From contig NW_003314290.1 in assembly GCF_000143415.4 (NCBI RefSeq), positions 1,478,454 to 1,542,453 of the forward strand: a stretch of DNA of 64,000 nucleotides. Reading direction: 5' to 3'. Positions within the stretch are counted from its first letter, which is position 1. Each line of letters opens with the position of its first letter. This DNA is from Selaginella moellendorffii. Its lineage: Eukaryota > Streptophyta > Lycopodiopsida > Selaginellales > Selaginellaceae. A program made the position numbers and the translations under genes. This document shows positions 21,871 through 32,839 of this stretch, piece after piece. A model generated the notes under the pieces. That model made no database searches, was not told the DNA's origin, and was given only the letters and a program-made list of their open reading frames with translations.

Positions 21871-23337
21871 CATGTCATGTATTGGTCCTTTTGGGTCCCT
21901 TTTTGGAGCCTCGCATATTGCTCTCTTTGTGCTTGTTCCTTGAGCACTTCGTTGGGAGTTCCACTCCCGCTCTCAACCTTTCAAGGCGGAGCTTTTAGTC
22001 TAAACGTGTTACGCTCGTTTGGCTTTCGCTTTGGCCACTACTACGTGGCGCCCCTCCGGCTCCACTTTGGGATTTTGTGTCTCACATTATGCTCAACAAG
22101 TGATCACTAAATGATCCTCCATGAATCCATCTATAGTAAGATGTAACTCACTTCATAACAAGCACAAGAAAAATCATCAATGATCAATATATTCAACTCA
22201 AATCTAATAAGGATTCAATCACTTCAATACCAATCACTAACTCTTCCTTTTATAAAGCTAGTATGGTTCACAACTAAATCACTTTTCAAGGAAAAGCCAA
22301 AGCTCAGCCCTTTACTAAATAAAAACGTCTAGAACACAAATAACTCAAACTTGCCACTCAATTCGTTTGAACATCAACATAGTTGCTAACTAGCAAATGC
22401 ACGAATGCCAATAACACAAAGCCATAACCAAATCATCAACACTATCTTCATCAAGACTAATGAAACTCAATGTCAATCCTAAAGAGAAACATCTCATCTC
22501 ATTTGAATCTCAACATCAATAATGTCAACGACAAGGCATCACTTAAATGCCATTAGCACCAGAATAAAGCTAAAATAAAATAAGAGTGAATCACCACTCA
22601 AAGCTCTCTAGCAACTCAGCTAACCAAAATCAAAGATACTATACTTAGTATTTAATACCAATTCTTCAACAATACTCAGTTATAGATAACACATCATCAA
22701 AAAGTGATTCACCACATCTAAGACTTAATGAAATCCAACACCATGAACTAAATACAACCAAATGATATCAACAAAGGTAGAATTGATATACCAAGATGGA
22801 AAACCCATGAAAGTCTAACGACACAACACCATCTGGTAAAGTAAACCCATCACTAATAAATCTTCATCAAGTGAAGCAAGTGTTAACAATCCTCGACTAA
22901 GTTTACAAGTAATCACTAGTTGCAAAGCAACCAACAATCACACTTCAACTTGCCTTCACAAGACCCAACACTAAACTCTTGTCATCAAGTTATATACTTG
23001 TTCAACATGAATATAATACCTCATATACGAGATAAAGGTTCATAGACAAGCACAAACTAAATGACCACTCAAATCTAACTCAACTGCAATAAGCTCATTA
23101 ATGCATTTAACCAATAGCTTTAAGCATGCCTTGAAGAGGCTAGCTATGCATGATCAACACTCAATTGAAACTAAAGTGAAGACCATGAGATAGACTCATA
23201 TCAGTACACAACCTCCTCATAGACAAAACTATAGTACGGGTATCAACATCTTGACCTTAAACAATTAAGTTGGACATCACTATCCTCAGCCAAGGTGTAA
23301 GGCCACCAAGATCAAGTCAAGATTAGTGAGAGCTCAC
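21871..23337. other. A/C-rich non-coding sequence left of the chromovirus
   Basis: Rich in CAA, ATC and CACT words with no domain-bearing frame. Probably the internal region of an old LTR element into which the chromovirus inserted. The target-site duplication CTCAC ends this segment at 23,337. Confidence 0.4.
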
Positions 23338-23716
23338 TGTCAAGACCCCCAACAAGATCAAGACTGAAAAATGTAGAAAACAAAAAGAAAAGCTAGTGGA
23401 AATGAAGAAGAAGCCTTAGATTAGCGTTGATTCAGATTGTGGAGAAATGGAATAAAGCAAACCTATATATACTATAGGTTGATGAAGCTTCACCACTCTT
23501 GGATCGAGGATGGCCTAAATATAGCTGAGGTCGCCATGTCATCATTAGGAATATGGCTCGAGACTCAGGAATCATATGGGAAATCAAAGAGTCAGGAATA
23601 GGGAAGTGTCTCGAGAGTCAAGAATAGGGAAGTGTCTCGAGAATCAGGAATGTGGTCTACAAGTCAGGAATCCAACGAGATTCAGGAATGTGGCAAGAAT
23701 TGGGGGATTCCTGATA
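23338..23716 (-). repeat. Chromovirus 3' LTR
   Basis: 379 bp. Plus strand starts TGTCAAGACCCCCAACAAGA. The other end reads TGATA instead of TGACA, a single substitution in the terminal inverted repeat. Contains the internal direct words GAATAGGGAAGTGTCTCGAG twice. Confidence 0.95.
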
Positions 23717-23727
23717 GCACCCCCTCC

Positions 23728-24006
23728 TCAAGAATGAGTGGAATGAGGACATGAATGAGAACAAAGAGGAGGATGAGATGGGCGGCGAGGGACGGGAGAT
23801 GGAGAATGAGGATTGGGACGAGAAGGATAGCGGCAGTGGAAGTCTTGAACAATGTCAGGAGAATAAATCAAGTTTTCCATAGGTTCCCAAGTGCGTTCCT
23901 CAGGTCCATAACCCTTCCAGTCTACCAGATAGTAGAGTTTAGACCGTGAGATCTTGGAATCAAGGATGTCCTGAACCTCGTACTCAGACCCATCCTCAAG
24001 CTGCAC
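23728..24006 (-). pseudogene. Chromodomain of the chromovirus pol
   Basis: Minus-strand peptide with YEVQDILDSKISRSKLYYLV, then DWKGYGPEERTWEPMENL: a canonical chromodomain with its aromatic residues (Y, W, W) intact. In chromoviruses it directs integration to heterochromatin. The C-terminal tail is Pro/Ser-rich and overlaps the polypurine tract. The upstream join to integrase is frame-disrupted. Confidence 0.93.
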
Positions 24007-24439
24007 TGGTGGAGGTAGAGGAATGACCCGATTTGAAATAGGACTAGGAATATAAGGCTCAAGGAGAGAGGAGTGAAAAACGGGGTGAATGTGATATGAA
24101 GAGGGAAGTGCAAGGCGATAAATGACAGGATTAATGATGGCAGTGATAGGGAAAGGACCGAGGCATTTGAAATCGAGTTTGGGACATGGCCTGGGGGTGG
24201 AGATATTTTGCCTAAGGAGCTAGACTTTATCCCCGATATTGTAAGGGGGACAATCCTGACGATGGACATTGGTAAATGTTTTATGAGATTCTTGAGCATG
24301 ATGGAGGTGGAAGGAGATGGAGTTGTGGATTTCCTAGAGGTTGGAGACAAATGCCTCAGAGCGGGGATTTGAACGAGAGGATTCGGATGGAGAAGGAAGT
24401 GAGAGATTGAATCAGGGATTTCGGCCAGAGTTTGCAAAG

Positions 24440-25143
24440 AAGGGGGAAACTCAAAGGGAGGAGTGAACAGAATTGTTGTAGGAGAACTCAGCAAGGGGAA
24501 GGATATTGAACTAGTCATCCTGATGATAGTTGATGAAACACCTCAGGAATTGTTCCAACGTCTAAATCGTTCTCTCGGACTGTCCATCAGTTTGAGGATG
24601 ATACGCCAAAGAGAGGTTAGCCTTCACTCCAAGCAACTGCAAGAACCATTGCCAGAAATGAGAGATGAACTAAGGTCCCCGATCCGAAACCACATCTGCA
24701 AGAATCCCATGAAGTTGGAAAATTTCCCTAAATACCAGTTTTGCCATGTCCTCGCTCGAAAACTCCTTGGTACAAGGTAGAAAGTGCGCCATCTTTGTGA
24801 AGCAATCTACCACGACTAAAATGCTGTTGAAGCTTCTAGAACTTGAAAGATCACTCAAGAAATCCATGGAGATGGATTCCTAAGGACTTGAAGTGACCGG
24901 GAGGGAACGAAGCAAACCTGAAGGAAGGTGGCGAGGTACCTTATTCTGGGCATAAGTGTCATAGGAGGTAACAAAAGCTTTGATGTAGTCGTCCATATGA
25001 GGCCACCAAAAGTCCCATGCAACTAGCTCATAGGTTTTTGCAATGCCGAAATGACCAACAGTCGAGCTATTGTGGCATGCCATCAGGACCAACCTTTGAG
25101 CATCACCTTCAGGAACATAAAGCTGCTCCCCACGGTACAACAA
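24440..25143 (-). pseudogene. Integrase region of the chromovirus
   Basis: The zinc-binding HHCC region reads MACHNSSTVGHFGIAKTYEL with a degenerate cysteine pair (TYDTYAQNK replaces the usual CxxC). The catalytic core shows ILVVVDCFTKMAHFLPCT and ADVVSDRGP, matching the two Asp motifs. Near 24,470 the frame FSYNNSVHSSL runs into a stop. Several frame changes separate these pieces, so the enzyme is broken. Confidence 0.9.
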
Positions 25144-25479
25144 GCCATCTAAGAACTCGAACTCGTCAAATCACCGGCAGTTGGGAGTCACTGGGTGTCC
25201 AGCCTGAAGATGGGGGAAAATGTCATTGGCGAGGTCGTCGGATTGAAGATCGTTTCTAATCGCATCCATCAAGGAGGAGTCTTGAGGGGCCAGGGAAATT
25301 GCCATAACTTGAAGCCGATCAGGACTGAGGATAACCTAATCCTGTTGATCGAAGGCAGGATTACCAGGCCTGAGACTGAGACTGGAGTGCCTTGAAAGAG
25401 CATTAGGAAGGCATTAAAGCTTTCCAGGTCTATACTTGATAACAAAGTCAAACCGACTCAAGAATTATGCCCACCTTGC

Positions 25480-25997
25480 TTGACTACGGCTCAAAACTCA
25501 AGAAGTGGCAAAGTACTCGAGATTTTTGTGATCCATCAAGATCGTTGTTTGATGGCTCACCCCCTCCAAGAAACGACGCCACTCTCCCACAATGGCAAGG
25601 AGCTCCTTCTCGTGTATTTCGTAATTGATCTCTGCAGGCTGGAATTTCCAAGAATGGAAAGCAACCGGCTGAAATTCTTGATCCGCTCCAAGTTGAGACA
25701 GCACAGTGCCGATGGCAAAGTTGGAGGCATCAGCCTCGATGAAGAAAGGTTATGAGGGAGCAGCGTGGATCAAGACGGGAGCAAAACTGAAGGCCACCTT
25801 GAGTGTGTCGAAGGCCTACTGAGCAGCAGTAGACCAAGAGAAGGAAACATCCTTGTGAGTGAGATCCGTAAGAGGAAGGACAATGTCAGAGAGGTGATCA
25901 ATGAATTTGTGGTAGAAGTTGGTGAAGCCAAGGAAAACCTAAATGTCCGACATTGATTGTGGAGGCTCCCATTCGAAAATAGTCTTGACTTTGGCAA
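25480..25997 (-). pseudogene. RNase H region of the chromovirus
   Basis: The minus strand encodes FFIEADASNFAIGTVLSQLG and PVAFHSWKFQPAEINYEIHE, then KELLAIV. The typical DAS, TVLSQ and E-K-E-L landmarks of gypsy RNase H are present. Upstream in a shifted frame lies the RT connection (DIQVFLGFTNFYHKFI). Stops near 25,757 and frame changes show decay. Confidence 0.88.
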
Positions 25998-26082
25998 GAT
26001 CCATCATGATACCTACATGAGTGACAATGTACCCAAGGAACTCCACAGACTTCTGATCGAAGGAACTTTTCTCAAGTTTTGC

Positions 26083-27300
26083 TTATAGGCCGTGTTCCCA
26101 TAGCTTTGCCAACACCTTGCGCATATACTCATCGTGCTCCTCCTGAGTTTTTGAGTAGATGAGGACGTCGTCGAGGTAGACGATCACCATCTGATCAAGA
26201 AACTCTTGAAAGACACCGTTCGCCATGTGTTGGAAAACTGCTGGAGCATTTGTCAAGCAAAATGGCATGACAGTGTACTCGAAGTGGCCATAGTAGGTTC
26301 GGAACGCAGTCTTCCATTCATTGCCAGGCCGAATCCAGATCAGGTTGTATGCTTCACAGAGGTCGATCTTGGTGAAGAAGCGGGCACCACCAAGGCGTTC
26401 CAATAGGTCCAAGATCAGGGGCAGTAGATAACAGTTCCAAATAGTCACCTTGTTCAAACCTCGGTAGTCGATGACTAGCTGTAAACTCCCATCCTTCTTC
26501 TTGACAAAGAAGACAGGTGCTCCAGCTGGGGACTGTGAATGCTGAATGTACCCAGAGGCAAGGTTCTCATCCACGTACTCTTTGAGGGCCTTAAGCTCGG
26601 ACAGGGATAACCCGTAGATAGGCCCCCACGTGTAAAGCTCCTGAGTTTGGACTTCTCGGGAGGTCACCCAGCCCAGTACTATTCAAACCCAAGGACGCTT
26701 AACCCCAAATATCCCAAGACCCTTAACCGATTGGAAAAGGGGGTGCACTCTTGTTCATGGGCCCTTTCCCTCTATATTTGAACCTCAATGGATCGTCTCT
26801 CAAGTCATTCCCTTTGGTTGCTTACAATCCACCACGCTTCCCTGCAAGTTCACGCCCTCGTGAACGGAAGCTGAGAGCCACAACTCTCCCGAGAGCCCCG
26901 CTCTCTTGACACCCTACCCCTCGGGTCGAGCCCAGCGGGAGCAAACTGGACCAGCCAGATGTCAATCAATATGTGGTGTGATTCCCTTAGCCAACCAACA
27001 GAGTCGGACCTGAGACCCCGCTCTAATACCAAATGTAAAGCTCCTGAGTTTGGACTTCCCGGGAGGTCACCCAGCCCAGTACTATTCAAACCCAAGTACG
27101 CTTAACCCCAAATATCCCAAGACCCTTAACCGATTGGAAAAGGGGGTGTTCATGGGCCCTTTCCCTCTATATTTGAACCCTAACGGATCGTCTCTCAAGT
27201 CGTTCCCTTTGGTTGCTTATACCACAGAGGTAATGCTCCTTCCTATAAATCAATGGGACAATCATAAGGTTGATGAATAGGTAGTACACTAGCTTTTTTC
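26083..27300 (-). pseudogene. Reverse transcriptase of the chromovirus, split by a TRIM
   Basis: 26,083-26,625 encodes WGPIYGLSLSEL, PVFFVKKKDGSLQLVIDYRG, FFTKIDLCEAYNLIWI, FRTYYGHFEYTVMPF and the catalytic box MVIVYLDDVLIYSKT. The expected preceding residues (HQPYDCPIDL, a stop, then EGALPLW) are found beyond the insertion at 27,222-27,275. So the 591-bp TRIM cut this domain between Trp and Gly. The extra stop in the upstream part is a separate lesion. Confidence 0.95.
26631..27221 (-). mobile_element. TRIM (miniature LTR retrotransposon), nested copy
   Basis: LTRs of about 196 bp (26,631-26,826) and 188 bp (27,034-27,221) flank about 207 bp of non-coding sequence. Termini are TGTAA...TTACA, with the right LTR ending TTATA. 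The minus strand just inside the right LTR reads TTTGGTATTAGAGC, a near match to the initiator-tRNA-Met primer-binding site. The 5-bp flanks CCACG and CCACA form a target duplication with one mismatch. It has no genes and must have been mobilised by another element's proteins. Confidence 0.93.
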
Positions 27301-27539
27301 TTGTCAAACACCCCAAAATCATGATACTTCTCAGGAAGACTAACAGAAGAAACATGCAAAGCAAAAAGGAAAATAGGTTCTTCATGAAGGAGTTCTTTCA
27401 TAGTGATTGTGGAAATAGGAGGAGGTGTACAACTAAATGGAATGATGAGAAAAGGATACTGTCCAATGTAAGATGGAAGAGAGGGAAAAGAAGAGGGTGA
27501 AAACTTTGTAAAGTCAGGAACAGAACCCTAATTTGAGTT

Positions 27540-27915
27540 TAAGGAACTTTTCCTAATTCAGACTCGATAAACTACAAGGGAAGCTGTGGGAGATGGTGAT
27601 GTGGGAGAGATGAGCAGTAATTCCTTCCAACAGATCTGAGGCTGGTGTAGTTGGAACCAAGGAAGGCCGAGCACCACAAAGGAGGACTTGTTGTTGATGA
27701 TGTTGAAGGCGATATTGGTGATGGTGGATCTGATGTGTACTCGAACAGGCAATATTGCCCTAAGTCCAAAAGATGGAGACACAAAATGCCTACCGATGCC
27801 TTCAACCCTCAAATCCCATATGGTAGGAGAAAGAGGAATGTGATGTCGGACAGCAAAGTTCGTGTCCATGAAGTAGGAAGTTGCACCCAAGTCTAGTAAC
27901 GCTAGAGCCTTGAGT
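27540..27915 (-). pseudogene. Aspartic protease region of the chromovirus
   Basis: Minus-strand ALALLDLGATSYFMDTNFAV fits the retropepsin active-site region, with DLGA where DSGA or DTGA is expected. FNIINNKSSFVVLGLPWF follows as the flap-to-end landmark. A stop at about 27,558 and the changed active site indicate decay. Confidence 0.85.
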
Positions 27916-28060
27916 CTTGATTGTCCGGTGAAAGAAAGGAGACATGGAATGCAGAATTGGTGGTGGCTTTGATGAAAGGTGGTGAGGAGCTTGATAAAGA
28001 AGAAAAGTGATTTTTATTTGGGGAGTCCAAACAGATAACTCTTACTCTGTTTGGACAGGG

Positions 28061-28855
28061 TCATTTCCCAACTGCAACAGAGGTGGACCTTGAGGCAGTG
28101 AACTCGAGCAGTCGGGGAGGCTTCTTGGGACATGCAACTGCTTTGTGATTAGGATTAGCACAGTAGAGGTAAAGATTATGAGATATTCGACGTTGCTTCT
28201 CAGCATGACTCAACTTCCCTCTGATGAGTCGGAGAGTACCAAAAATATCCATCGGGACCGGAGTAGTAGGTTTAGGAGTATGCCCCGAAGACTCAAGCTG
28301 GGATTCCTGAGTATGGGACGGGAAAACGGCAATGCAGTGACTTTCCTGACAACGTTCAAAGAGACAATTGTCGCATTGAACAGCTTTGTTGATGGCATCC
28401 GATAGGTCCATGGGATCCTCTATGATGAGTAACAAATCCTTGACACTGTTATTGAGGCCGAAACAAAATTGATCAATCATGGCCCGCTCATCCCACTGAG
28501 TGTCCAAGGTAAGAAATTGGAACTCTATAGCATAGATCGAGGTAGGACGAGACCCGAGATGTCTCATCTTTGTGGTGGCAGCCCGAACCCGATCCGTCTC
28601 ACCAAAACATGCTTCGAGCTTCTCTTTGAACAACTAAAGATCCATCAGCTCCAGAACCATGACCCCTTTCATACTCTTCTCCAGAAGAGGAGAAAACCAT
28701 GACAAAACTGCACCTTCGAGCAACGTCCTGATCGCACCGATTTGAGACTCAGGAGTGGGGTACCGCCAATGTTGAAGTGTGAAGATCAGCTCCATTTGGT
28801 TTAGGACTCCGCGAAGCTCCGAACGCTTGCCTGAAAATTTTGATAGGAAACTCAC
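28061..28855 (-). pseudogene. gag region of the chromovirus
   Basis: Two adjoining frames cover a gypsy-type capsid (FSGKRSELRGVLNQMELIFT, WFSPLLEKS, then MFKEKLEACFGETDRVRAAT and FQFLTLDTQWDERAMIDQFC). They end with a zinc-knuckle remnant YCANPNHKAVACPKK in which the first Cys of CCHC is Tyr. A stop separates the two parts at 28,634. Confidence 0.88.
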
Positions 28856-29100
28856 CTTCGGTTCAGGAACTTTGCTTGATCCTTGAGCCGAAAGTGAAGC
28901 AAGCTCCTATTGCATGCGAAGAAGGGTCACCTTCAGCTTGGTATTCTCAAACTTGATTTTTGCAAAGACTTCGGTAAAGAAATAGGGATGGCTTGGAGAC
29001 TCCATTGGCAAAGAAGAAAGAAAAGGGGGAAAAAGGCAAAGGCAGTCAAACAATCAAAACAAGCTAAAGCAAAAATGAAAAAACACAATCTGAATCAAAC

Positions 29101-29487
29101 TGTCAAGACCCCCAACAAGATCAAGATTAGAAAATGCAGAAGAAAAAGAGAAAAGCTAGTGGAAACGAAAAGGAGGCCTTAAACTGGCGTTGATTCAGAT
29201 TGTGGAGAAATGGAACAAGGCTAACCTATATATATTATAGGTTGATGAAGCTCCACCACTCTTGGATCGAGGACGGCCTAAATATAGCTGAGGTCAACGA
29301 GGCACCACATCATCATCAGGAATGTGGCTCGAGACTCAAGAATCGTACGGGAAATCAGAGAGTTAGGAATAGGGAAGTGTCTCGAGAGTCAAGGATAGGG
29401 AAGTGTTTCAAGAATCAGGAATGTAGTTTGCAGGTCAAAAATCCAGCGAGATTCAAGAATGTGGCAAGAATTAGGGGATTCCTGACA
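29101..29487 (-). repeat. Chromovirus 5' LTR
   Basis: 387 bp, the promoter-side LTR for the minus-strand element. It ends in an intact TGACA at 29,483-29,487 followed by the target-site duplication CTCAC. Confidence 0.95.
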
Positions 29488-29492
29488 CTCAC

Positions 29493-29939
29493 TACTCTCA
29501 TAGAGTTTAACAAAATGCAAGGTGCAACCTGCCACCAAACACAATGTTATAAAAGAAAGGCAGAAGGGTCACCTTTTTAGAAAAGCGCAACAGCCACTTT
29601 TCTACACCAACTTTAGACTCTATCCAACTCAATTACTTTAGCCTCAAAAATTAGCTGTAAGCCACAAATTTTTCCTTTCCAATTTCCTAGCTTACCTTAT
29701 CTATCTGATCAATACTGTCTTGGCTTTTGCTAAGTTCCCTCGCCAAGGTTCCCACCTATTATACCAACTCCTATTTGGTTCTACTTGGTTTCAGCTACTC
29801 ACTGCACGAGCAACAGAGCATTAGCCATCAATCCATAGATTCCCAAATCTCTCCCAATCCCCCTGTCCAGGTTAGACTAGACTTAAGGTTCGGCTACACT
29901 CCCTGCAAGCACAAGCAACCACACGCTTTGGGCTTTCAC
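29493..29939. other. Non-coding sequence right of the chromovirus
   Basis: Continuation of the sequence that the chromovirus interrupted. A and C words dominate and no domain-bearing frame is seen. It leads into GCTTTGGGCTTTCACCCC at 29,930 and then the minisatellite. Confidence 0.4.
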
Positions 29940-29959
29940 CCCTTGACCTGTATTAGTAC

Positions 29960-30215
29960 TCAGACTCGGTTTTGGACTCAATCTCGGACTCGATCTCGGA
30001 CCCGACTTTGGACTCAGTTTCGGACTTGATGTCGGACTCGATCTCGGACCCAATCTCGGACTTGACTTCAGACTCGACCTCAAACTTGGTCTCGAACCCG
30101 ATCTCGGATCTCGGACTCTGTCTCGAACTCGGTTTCGAACTCGGTCTCTGAGTCGACCTCGAACTTGATCCCGAACTCTATCTCGAACTCTGTCTCAGAG
30201 TCGGTCTTGGACAGA
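29960..30215. repeat. Second TCGGACT-type 12-bp minisatellite
   Basis: Repeated GACTCGATCTCG / GACTTGATGTCG / GACTCAGTTTCG units, more diverged than the array at 21.2 kb. Preceded by the same GGGCTTTCACCCC phrase, so the two arrays belong to copies of one larger repeat. Confidence 0.9.
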
Positions 30216-30565
30216 CTCAGTCCCATCCAATGAACTCTTTGTCATTTCGGTCATGCTTTTGGGGATTCTTTAGCCTACAACACCTCGAGGAGCTGGTTCC
30301 TTACATCAACATCCCTTTCAGATCGTATCATATAAACTACCTATTAAGGTCTAATCTAACCAAAATTAACTCCAACCCCTTCACTAGTTTGTACTGGTTT
30401 ACGAAAATAGAATGGTTTTCGAGCAAAATAATCAACAATTAGCCATTGGAAAAGTTTAAGAAAATTTGTGGAAAATTTCAATCCTAGAGAAAGAATGACT
30501 TTCAGTCTATGAATACAAACTTTCAAAACTCAACCAACTTCTTCCTACTAACAACTTCACATAGG

Positions 30566-30983
30566 TGTAAGCTTCTGAGTTTGGACTTCCCGAAAGGTCA
30601 CCCAACCCAATACTATTCAAACCCAAGGATGCTTAACTCTAACTAACCCAAAACCCCACTCTCTTGACATCCTACCTCTCGGGTCGAGCCTAGCGGGAGT
30701 AAATTGGACTAGCTAGATGTCAATCAACATGTGGTGTGATTCTCCTAGCCAACCGACAGAGTCAGACTTGAGACCTCTTTGATACTAAATATAAGCTTCT
30801 GAGTTTGAACCTCCTAAAAGGTTATCCAACTCAGTACTATTCAAACCCAAGGACGCTTAACTCTAACTATCCCAAAACCCTTAACTGATTGGAAAAGGGG
30901 GTGCACTTTTGTTCATGGGCCCTTTCCCTTTATATTTGAACCCCATAAATCATCTCTCGAGTCGTTCCTTTTGGTTGGTTACA
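30566..30983 (-). mobile_element. TRIM, second copy with shortened left LTR
   Basis: Same termini (TGTAAG...GGTTACA) and the same internal landmarks as the nested copy (CTCTCGGGTCGAGCCTAGCG, CAATCAACATGTGGTGTGAT). The left LTR is cut after about 100 bp. The right LTR is full length. It is bounded by a perfect 5-bp target duplication, ATAGG at 30,561-30,565 and 30,984-30,988. The primer-binding site is eroded (minus strand TTTAGTATCAAAGAGG). Confidence 0.93.
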
Positions 30984-30988
30984 ATAGG

Positions 30989-32285
30989 TTCACCTCAATA
31001 CAAATTCTCAAGACCCATAGTATGTTTAAGCCTCGAACATCTTTTTGCCCATACTTCTGACATCCAACACCGACATCTGCAAAATACAAAATGAACATCC
31101 AAGGCTTGATCACAAAAATTATATCTTTATATATCCATATTGCACTAACACTCTCCTTCAACCACCTTCAAGATCCAATGTGAAGCCCAAACACTAACAA
31201 AAAAAATAACATAGAAAATCAAGCTCTAAGGAAAATTCTCATCACTTGAAATAACAATGCTACTTCCACTAACACAAATGCTAAAGATGTCAATACCTTA
31301 ATTACACATCTTCTCCATCCAACAATCTACTCCAAGTACTAATAGATTAATCAACAAGTTATAGGAAATGAATGCTATAACCTTTCCAACACCTCAATGG
31401 GCAAACTCAAGAAACTAACGTACCAACTCAAACTTAGCATAATAGACCACTATTGAGAATCTAGTCAAAACTACTACAATGCTACTACGTGCAAGTAGAC
31501 TAGCTTCTCCATCAACCACTTTGGGGTTAATTATTGTTTAACCAAGTAATTTCGTAAACACATTGCTTATTATCACATAGATATGATATAAGTATCACAA
31601 TGATTTGATCATTAATTGAGTAACACAATGAGCAATGCCTATATCATTACTTTAAACATTTATGTGAGTATCAAGTGCCAACTCGATTCGACAAAATACA
31701 ACATAAATGCCATACTCCACCGATAGAGATTTACAACACCCAACACCACTAACTTTTATTCACAACACAAACAAACTCATACCACTCACTATCCGACCAA
31801 ACTCAAAACTTAATCTAACATCAAGCTACTCAAAGAGCAATAGCAAAGTTCCTTAGAAAAGAATTAAACATTGCAACTTAAGTCTTTGAATAGCATGTCT
31901 AGACAAAATGATTTAGCACTTCATCGTTATCCATTCCACGACTCACCAGTTGTAAGACTATCATTTACAATATACACCAAGATAAGGACCCTTGGTTACA
32001 TACCATGAACATGAGCAATGAGTCACACCTCGTTGCAAATCATTTCTCCAAGAAGAGAAAATGATTTACGTCTTTGATCCTTCGTCCTTGATGACTTTCT
32101 TTTCGGTCTCATCTTTGACTAAACCTCAAACTTGCATTCACACTGCCTTTAGTCTAATTCAAGAAAAGTTTATGAAAGAGCACAGCAATGATTACTTAAA
32201 TCAATAGACTAATCTCTACAGTCTTGATTGATCCACTTGTAATCATGCTTAGGAAGGATTCATTAGTGCCATGCTAAACAACTAT
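30989..32285. other. A/C-rich non-coding retroelement-like sequence
   Basis: About 1.3 kb with the same CAA/ATC/CACT texture as 21.9-23.3 kb. No protein domain, RNA gene or clear repeat boundary recognised. Confidence 0.4.
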
Positions 32286-32289
32286 GGAC

Positions 32290-32454
32290 TAGCCTATTTG
32301 CCACCCCTCAGGTTCCATACCACGTTCCTTTAGACATGTGGCATATGACATGTGGCATCTGTCATGTGGCACAAAGAGGGTTTACGTTCCACTTTGTGGT
32401 ATTATCTTATGGTAAATCACCATAGGATAGAGGGTAAAAACCACGTGTGTTACA
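32290..32454 (+). repeat. LTR 3' part of an otherwise unassigned retroelement
   Basis: Ends CCACGTGTGTTACA and is directly followed by a primer-binding site. Contains the palindromic ATGGTAAATCACCAT. The reverse complement occurs at 17,600-17,760. The LTR 5' boundary is not visible. Confidence 0.8.
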
Positions 32455-32456
32455 TT

Positions 32457-32468
32457 TGGTATCAGAGG
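32457..32468 (+). promoter_or_regulatory. Primer-binding site for initiator tRNA-Met
   Basis: TGGTATCAGAGG starts two bases after the TTACA end of the LTR. It agrees with the plant consensus TGGTATCAGAGC except at the last base. Confidence 0.85.
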
Positions 32469-32839
32469 ATACATCTCAGCAAATACTATTCAATGAGATT
32501 GGGCAACTAGTTTTGTTGCATATGCAGAGATGAAAATGATGATCCGAGTGGGTACACATTTGGGTGCAAAGACTTCACAATTTTTCCTTGAGTATAGATT
32601 TGGTTACCTTGTTATACTGTAATAATGTGAGATTGCTCTTGGGCTCATAAGTGGGATTGAGTTGTTCCGTTTGCACAAGTTTCTGCTTGGGCTCGTGAGT
32701 GAAGCACATTAGCAACTCAAGATTACACTTTGAGTTGGCAGGATTAATGTTAACGTATCAGTGGTTTTATGAGTTATTCTATGTACCATGGGTGAAAGTA
32801 AATCTTCCCTAGGTTTGCTATCTTGTGCAATTGAACGAA

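Larger units (their letters stand above)
23338..29487 (-). mobile_element. Ty3/gypsy chromovirus LTR retrotransposon, complete borders, non-functional
   Basis: Direct LTRs lie at 23,338-23,716 and 29,101-29,487, with TGTCA...TGACA termini. The flanking 5-bp target-site duplication is CTCAC at 23,333-23,337 and 29,488-29,492. On the minus strand the order is gag, protease, RT, RNase H, integrase, chromodomain, which is the chromovirus order. A purine-rich tract (minus strand GAGGAGGGGGTGC, 23,717-23,729) precedes the 3' LTR. The primer-binding site next to the 5' LTR is degenerate. Several in-frame stops and a TRIM insertion inside RT make it dead. The LTRs differ at roughly one base in ten over their first 55 bases, so the insertion is old. 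Confidence 0.96.

Noticed and set aside
21006-22110. Several frames of more than 180 codons on both strands
   Set aside because: They arise from a stop-free 11/12-bp minisatellite; the peptides are pure repeats without a start context or domain.
23922-24518. 198-codon minus-strand frame
   Set aside because: Out-of-frame reading of the integrase tail and chromodomain leader of the chromovirus; Pro/Ser/Ile-rich with no domain of its own.
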